From: an uncultured Luteitalea sp.
Lineage (GTDB): Bacteria; Acidobacteriota; Vicinamibacteria; Vicinamibacterales; Vicinamibacteraceae
Direction: 5' to 3'
DNA length: 64,000 nucleotides
Assembly (NCBI GenBank): GCA_934541105.1
Contig: CAKTDA010000007.1
Span: 261,414 to 325,413, forward strand
Of the stretch, positions 1-8,251 are shown piece after piece; position 1 is the first letter of the stretch, and each line of letters begins with the position of its first letter. Both the position numbers and the translations under genes were made by a program. The notes under the pieces are model-generated. The model saw nothing but the letters and a program-made list of their open reading frames with translations, was not told where the DNA came from and made no database searches.

Positions 1-22
1 CATGGCGGGCAAGGGCCTGTAA
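1..22 (+). CDS. C-terminal end of an upstream gene, probably gap (partial)
   Basis: The first 22 bases read in frame as ...MAGKGL followed by TAA at 20-22. Glyceraldehyde-3-phosphate dehydrogenases often end in a similar short Gly/Lys tail, and gap commonly precedes pgk and tpiA. The identity rests on position and six residues only. The stop lies 3 nt before the pgk start, so the two genes are probably one operon. Confidence 0.5.
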
Positions 23-25
23 GCG

Positions 26-1213
26 ATGGCCAAGCGATCGATCACCGACCTCGACCTGAAGGGCCGGCGCGTCTTCATCCGCGTCGACTTCAACGTGCCC
101 ATCAAGGACGGGCGGATCACCGACGACACGCGCATCACGGCGTCGCTGCCGACGATCCGGTACGCGCTCGAACAGGGCGCGACGGTGATCCTCGCCTCGC
201 ACCTCGGCCGCCCGAAGGGCAAGCCGAACCCGGCGTTCACGCTGAAGCCGGTTGCCGATCGCCTCGCGGAGAAGCTCGGACAGCCGGTCATGTTCGCGGC
301 TGACTGCGTCGGCGAGCCCGCGCAGCAGGCCGTGGCTGCGGCGGGAAATCCCGGCGTGGTGCTGCTCGAGAACCTGCGGTTCCATGCCGAGGAAGAGGCA
401 AACGACGCGGGCTTCGCGCAGCAGCTCGCCGCGCTTGCCGACGTCTACGTCAACGATGCGTTCGGTTCGGCGCATCGCGCGCACGCGTCCACCGAAGGCA
501 TGGTGCAGTACGTCGCCGACGCCGCGGCGGGGCTGCTCATGGCCAACGAGGTCGGCTACATGGGCAAGGCGCTCTCCGACCCGGAACGCCCGTTCGTGGC
601 GGTGCTCGGCGGCGCGAAGGTGAGCGACAAGCTCGAGGTCATCCAGAACCTCCTGCCGAAGGTCGACGCGCTCGTGATCGGCGGCGCGATGGCCTACACG
701 TTCCTGAAGGCGCAGGGCCTCGACGTCGGCAAGTCGCTCGTCGAGGCGGATCTCGTCGACACGGCCCGCGACCTGAAGGCACAGGCCGACGCGCGGGGCC
801 TGACGCTTGCCCTGCCCGAGGATCACGTGGTGGCCGAGGCGCTGTCGGCCGACGTGCCCTCGGAGACGCTCGCGGTGGGCGACCCGTCAATCGGTCAGCG
901 CATGGGCCTCGACATCGGACCGAAGACGGCCGCGCGCTACGCCGACCTGATCGGCAAGGCAAAGACGGTCGTGTGGAACGGCCCGATGGGCGTGTTCGAG
1001 ATCCCGGCATTCGCCAATGGCACCAACACGGTGGCGCAGGCGGTGGCCGGCGTGGACGGGACGACGATCATCGGCGGCGGCGACTCGATTGCCGCCGTGC
1101 ACAAGGCCGGGGTGACCGACCGGATCAGCCACATCTCGACGGGCGGAGGCGCAAGCCTCGAGTTCCTCGGCGGGAGCATCCTGCCGGGCGTGCAGGTACT
1201 GCCGGAGAAGTGA
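26..1213 (+). CDS. pgk: phosphoglycerate kinase
   Basis: Cytoplasmic glycolytic enzyme that transfers phosphate between 1,3-bisphosphoglycerate and ADP. The 395-residue length is normal for bacterial Pgk. The N-terminal domain shows the substrate motif RVDFNVP near residue 20 and ASHLGRPKG near residue 58. The C-terminal nucleotide domain has WNGPMGVFE near residue 317 and GGGDSIAAVHKAG near residue 350. The ATG follows the preceding stop by 3 nt, and tpiA starts 1 nt after the pgk stop, which indicates a tight gap-pgk-tpiA operon. No Shine-Dalgarno is obvious, as expected if translation is coupled. Confidence 0.97.
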   Translation: MAKRSITDLDLKGRRVFIRVDFNVPIKDGRITDDTRITASLPTIRYALEQGATVILASHLGRPKGKPNPAFTLKPVADRLAEKLGQPVMFAADCVGEPAQQAVAAAGNPGVVLLENLRFHAEEEANDAGFAQQLAALADVYVNDAFGSAHRAHASTEGMVQYVADAAAGLLMANEVGYMGKALSDPERPFVAVLGGAKVSDKLEVIQNLLPKVDALVIGGAMAYTFLKAQGLDVGKSLVEADLVDTARDLKAQADARGLTLALPEDHVVAEALSADVPSETLAVGDPSIGQRMGLDIGPKTAARYADLIGKAKTVVWNGPMGVFEIPAFANGTNTVAQAVAGVDGTTIIGGGDSIAAVHKAGVTDRISHISTGGGASLEFLGGSILPGVQVLPEK

Positions 1214-1214
1214 C

Positions 1215-1979
<765 letters not shown>

Positions 1980-2000
1980 CGGGCGGTCGCGGGCTCGGGG

Positions 2001-2006
2001 TATACT
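2001..2006 (+). promoter_or_regulatory. -10-like element for leaderless secG
   Basis: TATACT lies 8 nt before the secG ATG with no Shine-Dalgarno in between. Transcription would start at or next to the A of the start codon. secG could therefore be expressed separately from the glycolytic operon. Confidence 0.55.
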
Positions 2007-2014
2007 GCGTCGTT

Positions 2015-2455
2015 ATGCTGTACTGGCTTCTCGTCACCGTGTACGTGGTCGTCTGCTTCCTGTTGCTGCTGGCGGTCCTGCTGCAGCAGGGCAAGGGCGG
2101 CGACATTGCCGCGGCATTCGGCGGTGGTGGTGGGGGTGCGGCATTCGGTGCCCGTCAGGGCGCCACGGTGCTCGCCAAGGCCGCGGCCGTGCTCGGCGGC
2201 CTCTTCATGATTGGCGCGCTCGGCCTGGCGATCGTCGGCACGCGTGGACCGTCCTCGGTGATGAGTGGTGTGCCAGGTGCGGCCCCCGTCGCCCCGGCCC
2301 AGGCACCTGCCGCCCCGACGAATCCATCGGCCACCACGACCCCGGCTCCCACGGAAACACCGGTGGCCCCGGCGCCCGGCGTGCCGGCCGCTGGCGAGAA
2401 CCAGGACGCACCGAAGTCCGACGCACCGCCTCAGGGCGAGCCGAAAAAGCAGTAG
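2015..2455 (+). CDS. secG: preprotein translocase subunit SecG
   Basis: Small inner-membrane subunit of the SecYEG translocon. The 146-residue protein has two hydrophobic helices (about residues 2-24 and 52-74) separated by the typical SecG loop, LLQQGKGGDIAAAFGGG, and by AAFGARQGA. It ends in a Pro/Ala/Thr-rich tail of about 65 residues that is longer than in E. coli SecG (about 110 residues in all) and has a charged QGEPKKQ end. The ATG at 2015 is chosen because the first helix starts there and a TATACT hexamer lies 8 nt upstream. An upstream in-frame extension would run into the end of tpiA. A secG gene directly after tpiA is a common bacterial arrangement. Confidence 0.93.
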   Translation: MLYWLLVTVYVVVCFLLLLAVLLQQGKGGDIAAAFGGGGGGAAFGARQGATVLAKAAAVLGGLFMIGALGLAIVGTRGPSSVMSGVPGAAPVAPAQAPAAPTNPSATTTPAPTETPVAPAPGVPAAGENQDAPKSDAPPQGEPKKQ

Positions 2456-2477
2456 CCGATCGACGCGTCGATTGGCT
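2456..2477 (+). terminator. probable secG terminator hairpin
   Basis: Directly after the secG stop, GCCGATCGACG and CGTCGATTGGC can pair as an 11-bp stem with one G-T pair, followed by TTCCC. There is no long T run, so it is only a moderate candidate for intrinsic termination. Confidence 0.45.
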
Positions 2478-2505
2478 TCCCTCGAACGTACGGACCTGCT
2501 ATAGT
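2477..2505 (+). promoter_or_regulatory. promoter of the tRNA-Leu gene
   Basis: TATAGT at 2500-2505 is a good -10 element. A weak TTCCCT at 2477-2482 gives a 17-nt spacer. The start point would be near 2512, leaving a leader of about 45 nt before the mature tRNA. Confidence 0.5.
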
Positions 2506-2557
2506 TCGGCGTTCGTCGTCGCTGCGGTACTCCAGCAGGGACGACATCACACCACTT

Positions 2558-2644
2558 GCGGAAGTGGCGGAATTGGCAGACGCACCAGCTTGAGGGGCTG
2601 GCGGTCGCAAGATCGTGGGGGTTCGAGTCCCCCCTTCCGCACCA
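2558..2644 (+). tRNA. tRNA-Leu(GAG)
   Basis: An 87-nt class II tRNA. GCGGAAG at the 5' end pairs with CTTCCGC at the 3' end. The anticodon stem CCAGC/GCTGG encloses the loop TTGAGGG, giving anticodon GAG for CUC and CUU codons. A long variable arm is present, and the T arm GGGGG-TTCGAGT-CCCCC is intact. Discriminator A and CCA are encoded at 2641-2644. A series of degenerate, partly tRNA-like repeats follows directly. Confidence 0.96.
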
Positions 2645-2667
2645 TCACTCACTTCGCTCGTTCCGGT

Positions 2668-3110
2668 GCGGAAGGACGGCCTCAGGCCTGCGCCTCCGCC
2701 GCGCTGCGGCTCGGCTCCGGCTCGAGTCCCCGGTACTCGCCACCCACAGCCGCTCGCGCGGATGCATCAGGACGGCCTCAGGCCTGCGCCTCCGCCGCGC
2801 TGCGGCTCGGCTCCGGCTCGAGTCCCCCGGTACCCGCCACCACCATCTCGCACATGCGTTCGTGCGGGTGCGGAAGGGCGGCCTCAGCCCTGACGCCTCC
2901 GCCGCGCTGCGGCTCGGCTCCGGCTCGAGTCCCCCAGAGTCGGGCGACGCCGTAACACGCCATCGCCACCGAGGGCTTGGCCGGCTCAGCCCTGACACCT
3001 CCGCCGCGTCGCGGTTCGGCTCCGGCTCGAGTCCCCCGGCACCCGCCACCCACAGCCGCTCGCGCGGATGCGGAAGGGCGGCCGCAGGCGTGATTCAAGG
3101 GTGTTCGGCA
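2668..3110 (+). repeat. four to five degenerate tRNA-like tandem repeats downstream of tRNA-Leu
   Basis: Units of about 96-106 bp begin near 2668, 2764, 2870, 2973 and 3070. Several start with GCGGAAGG, like the 5' end of the tRNA. They continue with a GC-rich core (GGCCTCAGGCCTGCGCC in the first two), then a T-loop-like CTCGAGTCCCC. Units 1, 2 and 4 end in CGCCACCCA or CGCCACCACCA, resembling a tRNA 3' terminus. The linker CAGCCGCTCGCGCGGATGC recurs at 2748 and 3053. The T stems no longer pair, so these are not functional tRNAs. Apparent reading frames here only translate the repeat. Confidence 0.75.
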
Positions 3111-3141
3111 CCAGTCCCTTCCGACAATGACGGGCATGCCC

Positions 3142-3360
3142 TCACCGAAGATGGAAGTTCACGTCCACTGCGAAGAGCACCGCCATAGCCTTGCCGTCAA
3201 CGATCGCCGGCGTGTACTCCCTGACGGACAGCGTCCAGTGCGGCTTGGTCTGGCAAGGGACTGGCACCGCGAACGACGCGGGCATTGGTCACCCTGCCCG
3301 TCGGGCGATCCTCGATCGCCTCCTGCGCCACGGCGACACGTTGATGGTCCAGAGCGAGAG
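3142..3360 (-). pseudogene. decayed TonB C-terminal domain fragment
   Basis: On the minus strand one frame reads RVTNARVVRGASPL then DQAALDAVRQ, and after a frame change near 3217-3225 another continues EYTPAIVDGKAMAVLF and AVDVNFHLR, then TGA at 3144-3142. Together these match the order typical of a TonB_C domain (TGRV..A.V..S...LDQAALDAVRQW.Y.PA...G.PV.V...V.VNF). No signal peptide, membrane segment or intact start was found upstream, and the frame is interrupted. It looks like the remnant of an energy-transducer TonB family protein. Confidence 0.65.
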
Positions 3361-3402
3361 CTCGGCTGCGCCAGAAGAAGGTGGGGCTGCTCGGCCAGAG
3401 CA

Positions 3403-3436
3403 GTCGGTGCCGGGCGTGACCGCGCCCGGCACCGAC
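3403..3436. other. perfect 14-bp inverted repeat
   Basis: GTCGGTGCCGGGCG at 3403-3416 and its exact reverse complement at 3423-3436 flank a 6-nt loop. No T run follows on either side. It may be a terminator or a mobile repetitive hairpin in this non-coding stretch. Confidence 0.6.
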
Positions 3437-3701
3437 CCACTGACGGGTCAACAGACGGAGGGGGGCAGTCTTGTTGTCGGCAGGTGGCAATTTCCTGTCG
3501 CTTGACACGAGTCCCAGGCTCCCCGTCCGCACTACTACATGCGTTCGCGCTGATGACGACGGGGGTGAGTGCACTCAAACGACGACCGCGAGCATCGCTC
3601 CAGGGATTGACGCCTGCGAGTTGCCCGACCGCTCGATGGCGCGCACGCGGAAGTCCGTCCCCCAGTCCGGTCGACGCATTCACCTTCCGCTTTCTCACCT
3701 T

Positions 3702-3835
3702 CCGACTTCCTTCGGACTCTCGACTTCCGACTTTCCTTCGGACTCTCGACTTCCGACTTTCCTTCGGCCTTTCGACTTCCGACTTTCCTTCAGACTTTCG
3801 ACTTCCGACTTCAGACTTCGATTCTGCCTTCGATC
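3702..3835. repeat. 26-bp imperfect tandem repeat array upstream of the M14 peptidase gene
   Basis: The unit CGACTTCCGACTTT plus CCTTCGGACTCT starts at 3721, 3747 and 3773, with degenerate copies on both sides. It is itself built from shorter TTCCGACT-like blocks. It is pyrimidine-rich on the plus strand and ends about 30 bp before the next gene. Confidence 0.75.
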
Positions 3836-3864
3836 CCACCCCGCGCATATGTCACGATGCGCGC

Positions 3865-5094
3865 GTGCTCCTCCGCATCCTCGTGAGTGCTGCCTTGCTG
3901 GGCTCGTTTCCCATCGCCATCTCCGCGCAGCAGCCCGTCCCGGAATCGACTGCCGCAGCCGCCCCGCTGTCGTTCATCGACACCAGCATCGAGAACGCGT
4001 CGCCCGTGTGGTACGACCGGGCCGACGATGGCACGTACCGGCTGCACCTGCTGTACGACCACGAACGTGGCGCGCCCAATCGCGCCGCCGGGCACATCCA
4101 CGTCAGGCTCGTCGGCACCCCGGGCGCGCGCGTGACGCTGGAGTTCGTCAACCTGGACAACGTCTGGAATGGCCGGCACGGGTCGGTGGCCCGCGAACTG
4201 AAGACGGTTGCGACATCGGCCGACGGGCGGTCGTGGACCACCGTGCCGACCGACGCCCTGCCCGGCGACCGCGTACGCGTAACGCTGACGATGCCTGGCA
4301 CGCAGCTGTATGTGGCCCGCATGCAGCCGTATCGTGTAAGCGACCTCGAACGGCTCGTCGCCGCCGTGCGCGCAAGCCCCCACGCATCGGTGACGACGAT
4401 CGGCCGCACCGCGCAGGGCCGGGCCCTCGAGATGCTGCGGATCGGCGATCCGGCCGCCCCGCGGCGCGTGTTCGTCAGGGCCCGCGCCCATCCGTGGGAA
4501 TCGGGCAGCAGCTGGGTCGCGCAGGGCCTCGTGGAGCGCCTGCTCCGCGACGACGATGTCGCGCGCGGGTGGCGCGAGCGTTACGTGCTCCACGTGCTGC
4601 CGATGGCCAACGTCGACGGCGTCGCGCGCGGCGGCACGCGCTTCAACGTCAACGGCAAGGACCTGAACCGCAATTGGGATGCGCCGGCCGACGCAGAGCT
4701 GGCACCCGAGAACGCCGCACTGGAACGCTGGCTCGAGGCCATGATCGCGGACGGCCACAAGCCGGACCTGGCAATCGAGCTCCACAACGATGGACGCGGC
4801 CTGCTGCACATCAGCCGGCCGCCGGTGCCGCAGCTGCCGGCGTACCTCGAGCGGATGGCCCGCCTCGAGCAGCTGCTGCGCGCCCGTACCTGGTTCACGG
4901 AGGGCCACACCGACGGCGCGTTCCGCAACAGCGGCACGCTCGGCGACGGCTGGCTCGAGCGCTACGGCATCGACGCGCTCGTGCACGAGCTGAACGCGAA
5001 CTGGATCGAAGGTCGCGCGTCCTACACGTCCGCCGCGCTGTGGCAGGAGTACGGCGCGTCGCTCGCCGCGGTGTTCGACGAGTACCTGCGGTAG
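3865..5094 (+). CDS. exported M14-family zinc carboxypeptidase
   Basis: Predicted periplasmic or secreted metallopeptidase of 409 residues. An N-terminal signal peptide (about residues 1-22, ending AISAQQ) is followed by a beta-rich domain and an M14 catalytic domain. Visible catalytic features are the zinc ligands HPWE (His about 209, Glu about 212) and the His in ELHND (about 307), the substrate motif NGKDLNRNWD, and the catalytic Glu in HELN (about 375). GTG at 3865 is chosen because it opens directly into the signal peptide; an upstream extension would translate the 26-bp repeats. Related M14 enzymes remove C-terminal residues or cut peptidoglycan peptides. The exact substrate is not visible here. 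Confidence 0.88.
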   Translation: MLLRILVSAALLGSFPIAISAQQPVPESTAAAAPLSFIDTSIENASPVWYDRADDGTYRLHLLYDHERGAPNRAAGHIHVRLVGTPGARVTLEFVNLDNVWNGRHGSVARELKTVATSADGRSWTTVPTDALPGDRVRVTLTMPGTQLYVARMQPYRVSDLERLVAAVRASPHASVTTIGRTAQGRALEMLRIGDPAAPRRVFVRARAHPWESGSSWVAQGLVERLLRDDDVARGWRERYVLHVLPMANVDGVARGGTRFNVNGKDLNRNWDAPADAELAPENAALERWLEAMIADGHKPDLAIELHNDGRGLLHISRPPVPQLPAYLERMARLEQLLRARTWFTEGHTDGAFRNSGTLGDGWLERYGIDALVHELNANWIEGRASYTSAALWQEYGASLAAVFDEYLR

Positions 5095-5100
5095 AAGGCT

Positions 5101-5123
5101 GGGCGCGCCCGGGGAGCGCGCCC
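5101..5123. terminator. bidirectional terminator between convergent genes
   Basis: GGGCGCGC and GCGCGCCC form a perfect 8-bp stem around a 7-nt loop in the 36-nt gap between the convergent M14 peptidase and TIM-barrel genes. No T tract is present. Confidence 0.55.
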
Positions 5124-5130
5124 CACCGAC

Positions 5131-6075
5131 TCAGGCGAGCTGCGCGCGCGCCGCCTCGAGCTGTTCGCGCAGTTCGCGGATGCCATCGAGCTCGCGTCCC
5201 GAGGGGCCGTGCTCGATGCCGCAGTACCCGTGATACCCCGCGTCGACGACGATCTTCATCATGCGCGGGAGGTCGATCGGACTGCTGTTGCCCTTGAAGT
5301 CCCACACGGTCGGCTTGACGCTGACGCCCTTCGCGAGGGGCATCATCTCGCGCACGCCGACGTAGGAATCGTAGCTCTCCGTCTTCGCATCGGGGTTGCG
5401 CGGCGTGGGGCGCGAGATCGAGAAGTTGCCGAAGTCGGGCAGCGTGCCGGCGCGTGGATGGTCGGCGCGGCGAATGGCCTCCACCAGCCACCTGGCGTTG
5501 CTGCTCATGCCGCCGTGGTTCTCGATGATCACGTTGATGCCGTGCTTGTCGGCAAACGTGCACAGCCGGTGCATGCCGTCGGCCACGAGCTTCTGCTGCT
5601 CCTCGGGCGTGCCGCTGCTGTAGGCGTTCACGCGAATCGAATGGCAGCCGAGCGTCTTCGCGGCCTCGACCCACTTGTAGTGGTTCTCCACCGCCGTGCG
5701 CCGCTTCGCGTCGTCCGGATCGCCGAGCTGGCCCTCGTTGTCGCACATGATGAGGACCTGCGTGACGCCCTCACCCTTCGCGCGCGCGTTCATCTCGGCG
5801 AGGTACGCCTTGTCGGCGGCCTTGTCCATGAAGAACTGGTTCACGTACTCGATCGCGTCGATGCCGACGCCCTTCGCGATCTTCGCGAAATCGAGGTGCT
5901 GCATCGTGCCCTTGCGCAGGGGCTGGTTGATGGACCACTGCGCGAGCGAGATCCGGTAGAGCGGCGCCTGTGCCTGTGCGGCGGCGCGGGCGGGCGCGGC
6001 AATCGCGCCGAGCGCCGCGGCAGCCGGCACGGCGGCGGCGGTCGAGAGGAACTGTCGCCTTGTCGTACGGTTCAC
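5131..6075 (-). CDS. Tat-exported xylose-isomerase-like TIM-barrel protein
   Basis: A 314-residue protein of the AP endonuclease 2/xylose isomerase-like fold, which includes sugar and inositol isomerases and epimerases. The N-terminus carries a twin-arginine motif (TTRRQFLST) and a hydrophobic, Ala-rich stretch, so it should be folded before export. The barrel shows metal-ligand-type motifs such as VIIENHGG, and CGIEHGPSG near the C-terminus. GTG at 6075 is supported by AGGAGA 6 nt upstream and overlaps the TGA of the preceding dehydrogenase gene (GTGA), which indicates translational coupling. Its neighbours suggest sugar or cyclitol oxidation and isomerization outside the cytoplasm. The specific substrate is unknown. 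Confidence 0.82.
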   Translation of the reverse strand: MNRTTRRQFLSTAAAVPAAAALGAIAAPARAAAQAQAPLYRISLAQWSINQPLRKGTMQHLDFAKIAKGVGIDAIEYVNQFFMDKAADKAYLAEMNARAKGEGVTQVLIMCDNEGQLGDPDDAKRRTAVENHYKWVEAAKTLGCHSIRVNAYSSGTPEEQQKLVADGMHRLCTFADKHGINVIIENHGGMSSNARWLVEAIRRADHPRAGTLPDFGNFSISRPTPRNPDAKTESYDSYVGVREMMPLAKGVSVKPTVWDFKGNSSPIDLPRMMKIVVDAGYHGYCGIEHGPSGRELDGIRELREQLEAARAQLA

Positions 6076-7229
6076 GAGAGATCTCCTGCGATGGTCTTCC
6101 ATTCCACCACCTTGCCCGTGGTGATGGCCTGGTGGCCCATGATGGCCGTGAGGGCGCCCGTTGCGCCGACCATGACGTCGGCGGGATTGGCGCCGTTGCC
6201 GCGGATGGCTTCGTAGAACGCGCGCATGTGCGCGTGCGGGTCCTCCTCGACCTGCGGCACGAGCTGGGCGGGCGGCGCGTCGCCGTCGAGCGGGTAGACG
6301 CTGGTGTCGCCCATCAGGTCGCAGGCGCCCTTCTGGCCGTAGACGTGCACGAACTGGCCGCCGCCAGGCAGGCCCTTCGGATGGAACACCATCTGGGTGA
6401 AGTACAGCTTCACGCCAGACGGGTAGTCGTAGCTGAGGGTGTAGCCGTCCATGATCGACCGGCCCGGCGGGTCGTCCTTGTAGAGGAGGATCCCGCCGAA
6501 GCCCGCGGCGCGGATCGGTGTCGCACCGACGGCCCAGTTGCACAGGTCGAGGTTGTGGACCGACATCTCGATCAGGTAACCGCCCGATTTCTCGACGTCG
6601 AAGAACCAGTCGGCCGACGTCGCCGTGCGGCTCATGTCGGTCTGCGAGTGGCGCTGGGCCTTCACCATCAACACGTCGCCGATGGCACCGCTGCGAATCT
6701 TCCCCACGGCCTGCCCGAGGCGCTTGTACGACCGCAACTGCTGGCCCGAGACGAACACCTTGCCCGACGCGCGCGCCGCCTTCACCACCTGGAGCACGGT
6801 TTCGGGCGTGATGGCAATCGGCTTCTCGCAGTACACGTGCTTGCCCGCCTGCAGGGCAGCCACGGCCATCTCGGCGTGCAGGTGCGGCGGCGTGGCGATG
6901 ACCACCGCGTCAACGTCCTTGCGCTCGATCACGCGGCGGTAGTCGGCAAACGTCTCCGGCTTGTCACGCTGCGCGAGTTCCGCGGCCCTGGCCAGCCGAT
7001 CGGCCTTCGTGTCGCACAGGGCCACGACCTTGCCGAGCGTGAGCACCGAACGCATGTCCTGGGTGCCACGGCCCCCCGTGCCGATGACCGCCGTGCTGAT
7101 CGCGCCCGCCACGGGTGCCGCCGGGACCGCCGCGGGTGCCTGCGCCTCCGCGCGCCCCGCAAACGCAGCACCTGCCGCGATGGCGGTTCCGGTGCCGAGG
7201 AATGCCCGCCTGCTGATGTCGTTGATCAC
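6072..7229 (-). CDS. Tat-exported Gfo/Idh/MocA-family oxidoreductase
   Basis: NAD(P)-dependent sugar or cyclitol dehydrogenase family member, 385 residues. Residues 1-32 form a Tat signal (SRRAFLG followed by an Ala-rich core). The Rossmann motif VIGTGGRG is near residue 48 and the family signature YCEKPI near residue 130. The C-terminal half is the alpha/beta substrate domain. Periplasmic members such as glucose-fructose oxidoreductase are exported with a bound cofactor, which makes the signal sensible. A GTG start is used, with AAGGAG about 12 nt upstream. The stop overlaps the start of the downstream TIM-barrel gene. Confidence 0.9.
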   Translation of the reverse strand: MINDISRRAFLGTGTAIAAGAAFAGRAEAQAPAAVPAAPVAGAISTAVIGTGGRGTQDMRSVLTLGKVVALCDTKADRLARAAELAQRDKPETFADYRRVIERKDVDAVVIATPPHLHAEMAVAALQAGKHVYCEKPIAITPETVLQVVKAARASGKVFVSGQQLRSYKRLGQAVGKIRSGAIGDVLMVKAQRHSQTDMSRTATSADWFFDVEKSGGYLIEMSVHNLDLCNWAVGATPIRAAGFGGILLYKDDPPGRSIMDGYTLSYDYPSGVKLYFTQMVFHPKGLPGGGQFVHVYGQKGACDLMGDTSVYPLDGDAPPAQLVPQVEEDPHAHMRAFYEAIRGNGANPADVMVGATGALTAIMGHQAITTGKVVEWKTIAGDLS

Positions 7230-7252
7230 GATGACCGTCGTCTCCTTTCGCG

Positions 7253-7274
7253 GTGGGCCCTCGGGGGCCCCCGC
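7253..7274. other. GC-rich hairpin between two minus-strand genes
   Basis: GGGCCC at 7255-7260 and GGGCCC at 7265-7270 can pair within a longer GC-rich inverted repeat, directly after the stop of the gene ending at 7275 and before the Shine-Dalgarno of the dehydrogenase gene. It could terminate or attenuate transcription between the two units. Confidence 0.4.
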
Positions 7275-8225
7275 CTACCTGGCCTGCAGGCCGCGGATCA
7301 CGCTGTCGACGTACTCGCGCGCACGCCGGGCGAGCACATCGACCCCTTCGGGAGTCCGGGGACGCGCGACGAGCGGCTCGAAGATATTCTCGAACACGAG
7401 CGGCATGTCGCGGCCCGTGCGCAGCACCGGCTCGAACAGCCGGTAGTGGTCGATCTCGCCGAAGCCCGGCCCACAGTCCTCGTCCTTCGGCCAGTCGCGG
7501 TGGTCCTTGATCGCGAACGCCCGCACGTCGTCCGCGCAGCGGGCGATGTCGGCAATCGGGTCGTGGCTCTCGTAGTCGAGGACGTTCCCGGCGTCGTAGC
7601 ACATGCGCACGGCCTCGTGCCCGACCTCACGGATGATTGCCGAGCACTGCTCGCCGGTTGCCGTGTTTCCGCCGTGCTGCTTGATCAGCACCTGCACGCC
7701 GGCCTGCTGCGCGACAGGCGCCACGGCCTTCAGGCACGCGATGACGCGCTCGTACTCGCCGGGCCTTGTGCGACCGAACGTCAGCAGGTAGGGAATCTTC
7801 GCCTCGGCAGCCTGCGCCACGCGCCTTGCATGCGCATCGGCCGCGCCTGGCTCCTCGAGGAAGACCGTGGAGAACATCATCACGGGATCGAGCCCCATGT
7901 CACGACAGCGCCGTGCGAGGGCACCTGCCTCAGAGGGCGGCGCATTCACGTCAAGTGCCGGCCGCGACTGCCCTGCCGCATCGCGGTGAGTCACGCCCCA
8001 CGCGACGCGGTCGAACCCCGCCGCCTTGACGCCTTCGAGCGCCCGCTCGAGGGGAAACGCCGCGTATGGCAGCGTCATGCACGCGAGGTGAAACCGTGTG
8101 GGCGCGCCTGTCGCTGCCGGCGCGGCAGGCCTTTCCTGCCCCGCCGCTCGCGCCGGACGTCCCGCACCGGCCACGCTGGCCACGCCCCCTGCGGCAATCG
8201 CTCCGAGAAACGCCCGTCGACGCAT
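7275..8225 (-). CDS. Tat-exported xylose-isomerase-like TIM-barrel protein (second copy type)
   Basis: A 316-residue protein of the same AP endonuclease 2/isomerase fold as the gene at 5131 but clearly divergent from it. It begins MRRRAFLGAIAAGG, a Tat signal, then an Ala-rich linker to about residue 45. The catalytic domain shows VLIKQHGGN, MCYDAGNVLDYE and AIKDHRDWP, consistent with metal-binding His, Asp and Glu residues of sugar epimerases or isomerases. ATG at 8225 is preceded by TATACC ending 8 nt upstream and no Shine-Dalgarno, so it probably leads its own transcript. It lies directly upstream of the Gfo/Idh gene on the same strand and probably works in the same pathway. Confidence 0.82.
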   Translation of the reverse strand: MRRRAFLGAIAAGGVASVAGAGRPARAAGQERPAAPAATGAPTRFHLACMTLPYAAFPLERALEGVKAAGFDRVAWGVTHRDAAGQSRPALDVNAPPSEAGALARRCRDMGLDPVMMFSTVFLEEPGAADAHARRVAQAAEAKIPYLLTFGRTRPGEYERVIACLKAVAPVAQQAGVQVLIKQHGGNTATGEQCSAIIREVGHEAVRMCYDAGNVLDYESHDPIADIARCADDVRAFAIKDHRDWPKDEDCGPGFGEIDHYRLFEPVLRTGRDMPLVFENIFEPLVARPRTPEGVDVLARRAREYVDSVIRGLQAR

Positions 8226-8233
8226 GCCGCACA

Positions 8234-8239
8234 GGTATA
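8234..8239 (-). promoter_or_regulatory. -10-like element for a leaderless transcript (gene at 8225)
   Basis: TATACC on the minus strand ends 8 nt before the ATG. Only the last base departs from the TANNNT pattern. Confidence 0.4.
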
Positions 8240-8251
8240 TCAGGAAACCCC

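Noticed and set aside
2668..3110. Additional functional tRNA genes in the repeats
   Set aside because: The units contain T-loop-like text but no pairing T stem, no anticodon arm and no matching acceptor strands.
2556..3188. Long reading frames across the region after tRNA-Leu
   Set aside because: They translate the tandem repeats in several frames on both strands with Arg/Pro/Ser-rich output and no start signal or domain. A real gene would favour one frame.
3190..3700. Insertion sequence or integrated element in the orphan region
   Set aside because: No transposase or integrase text in any frame and no terminal inverted repeats with target duplication found.
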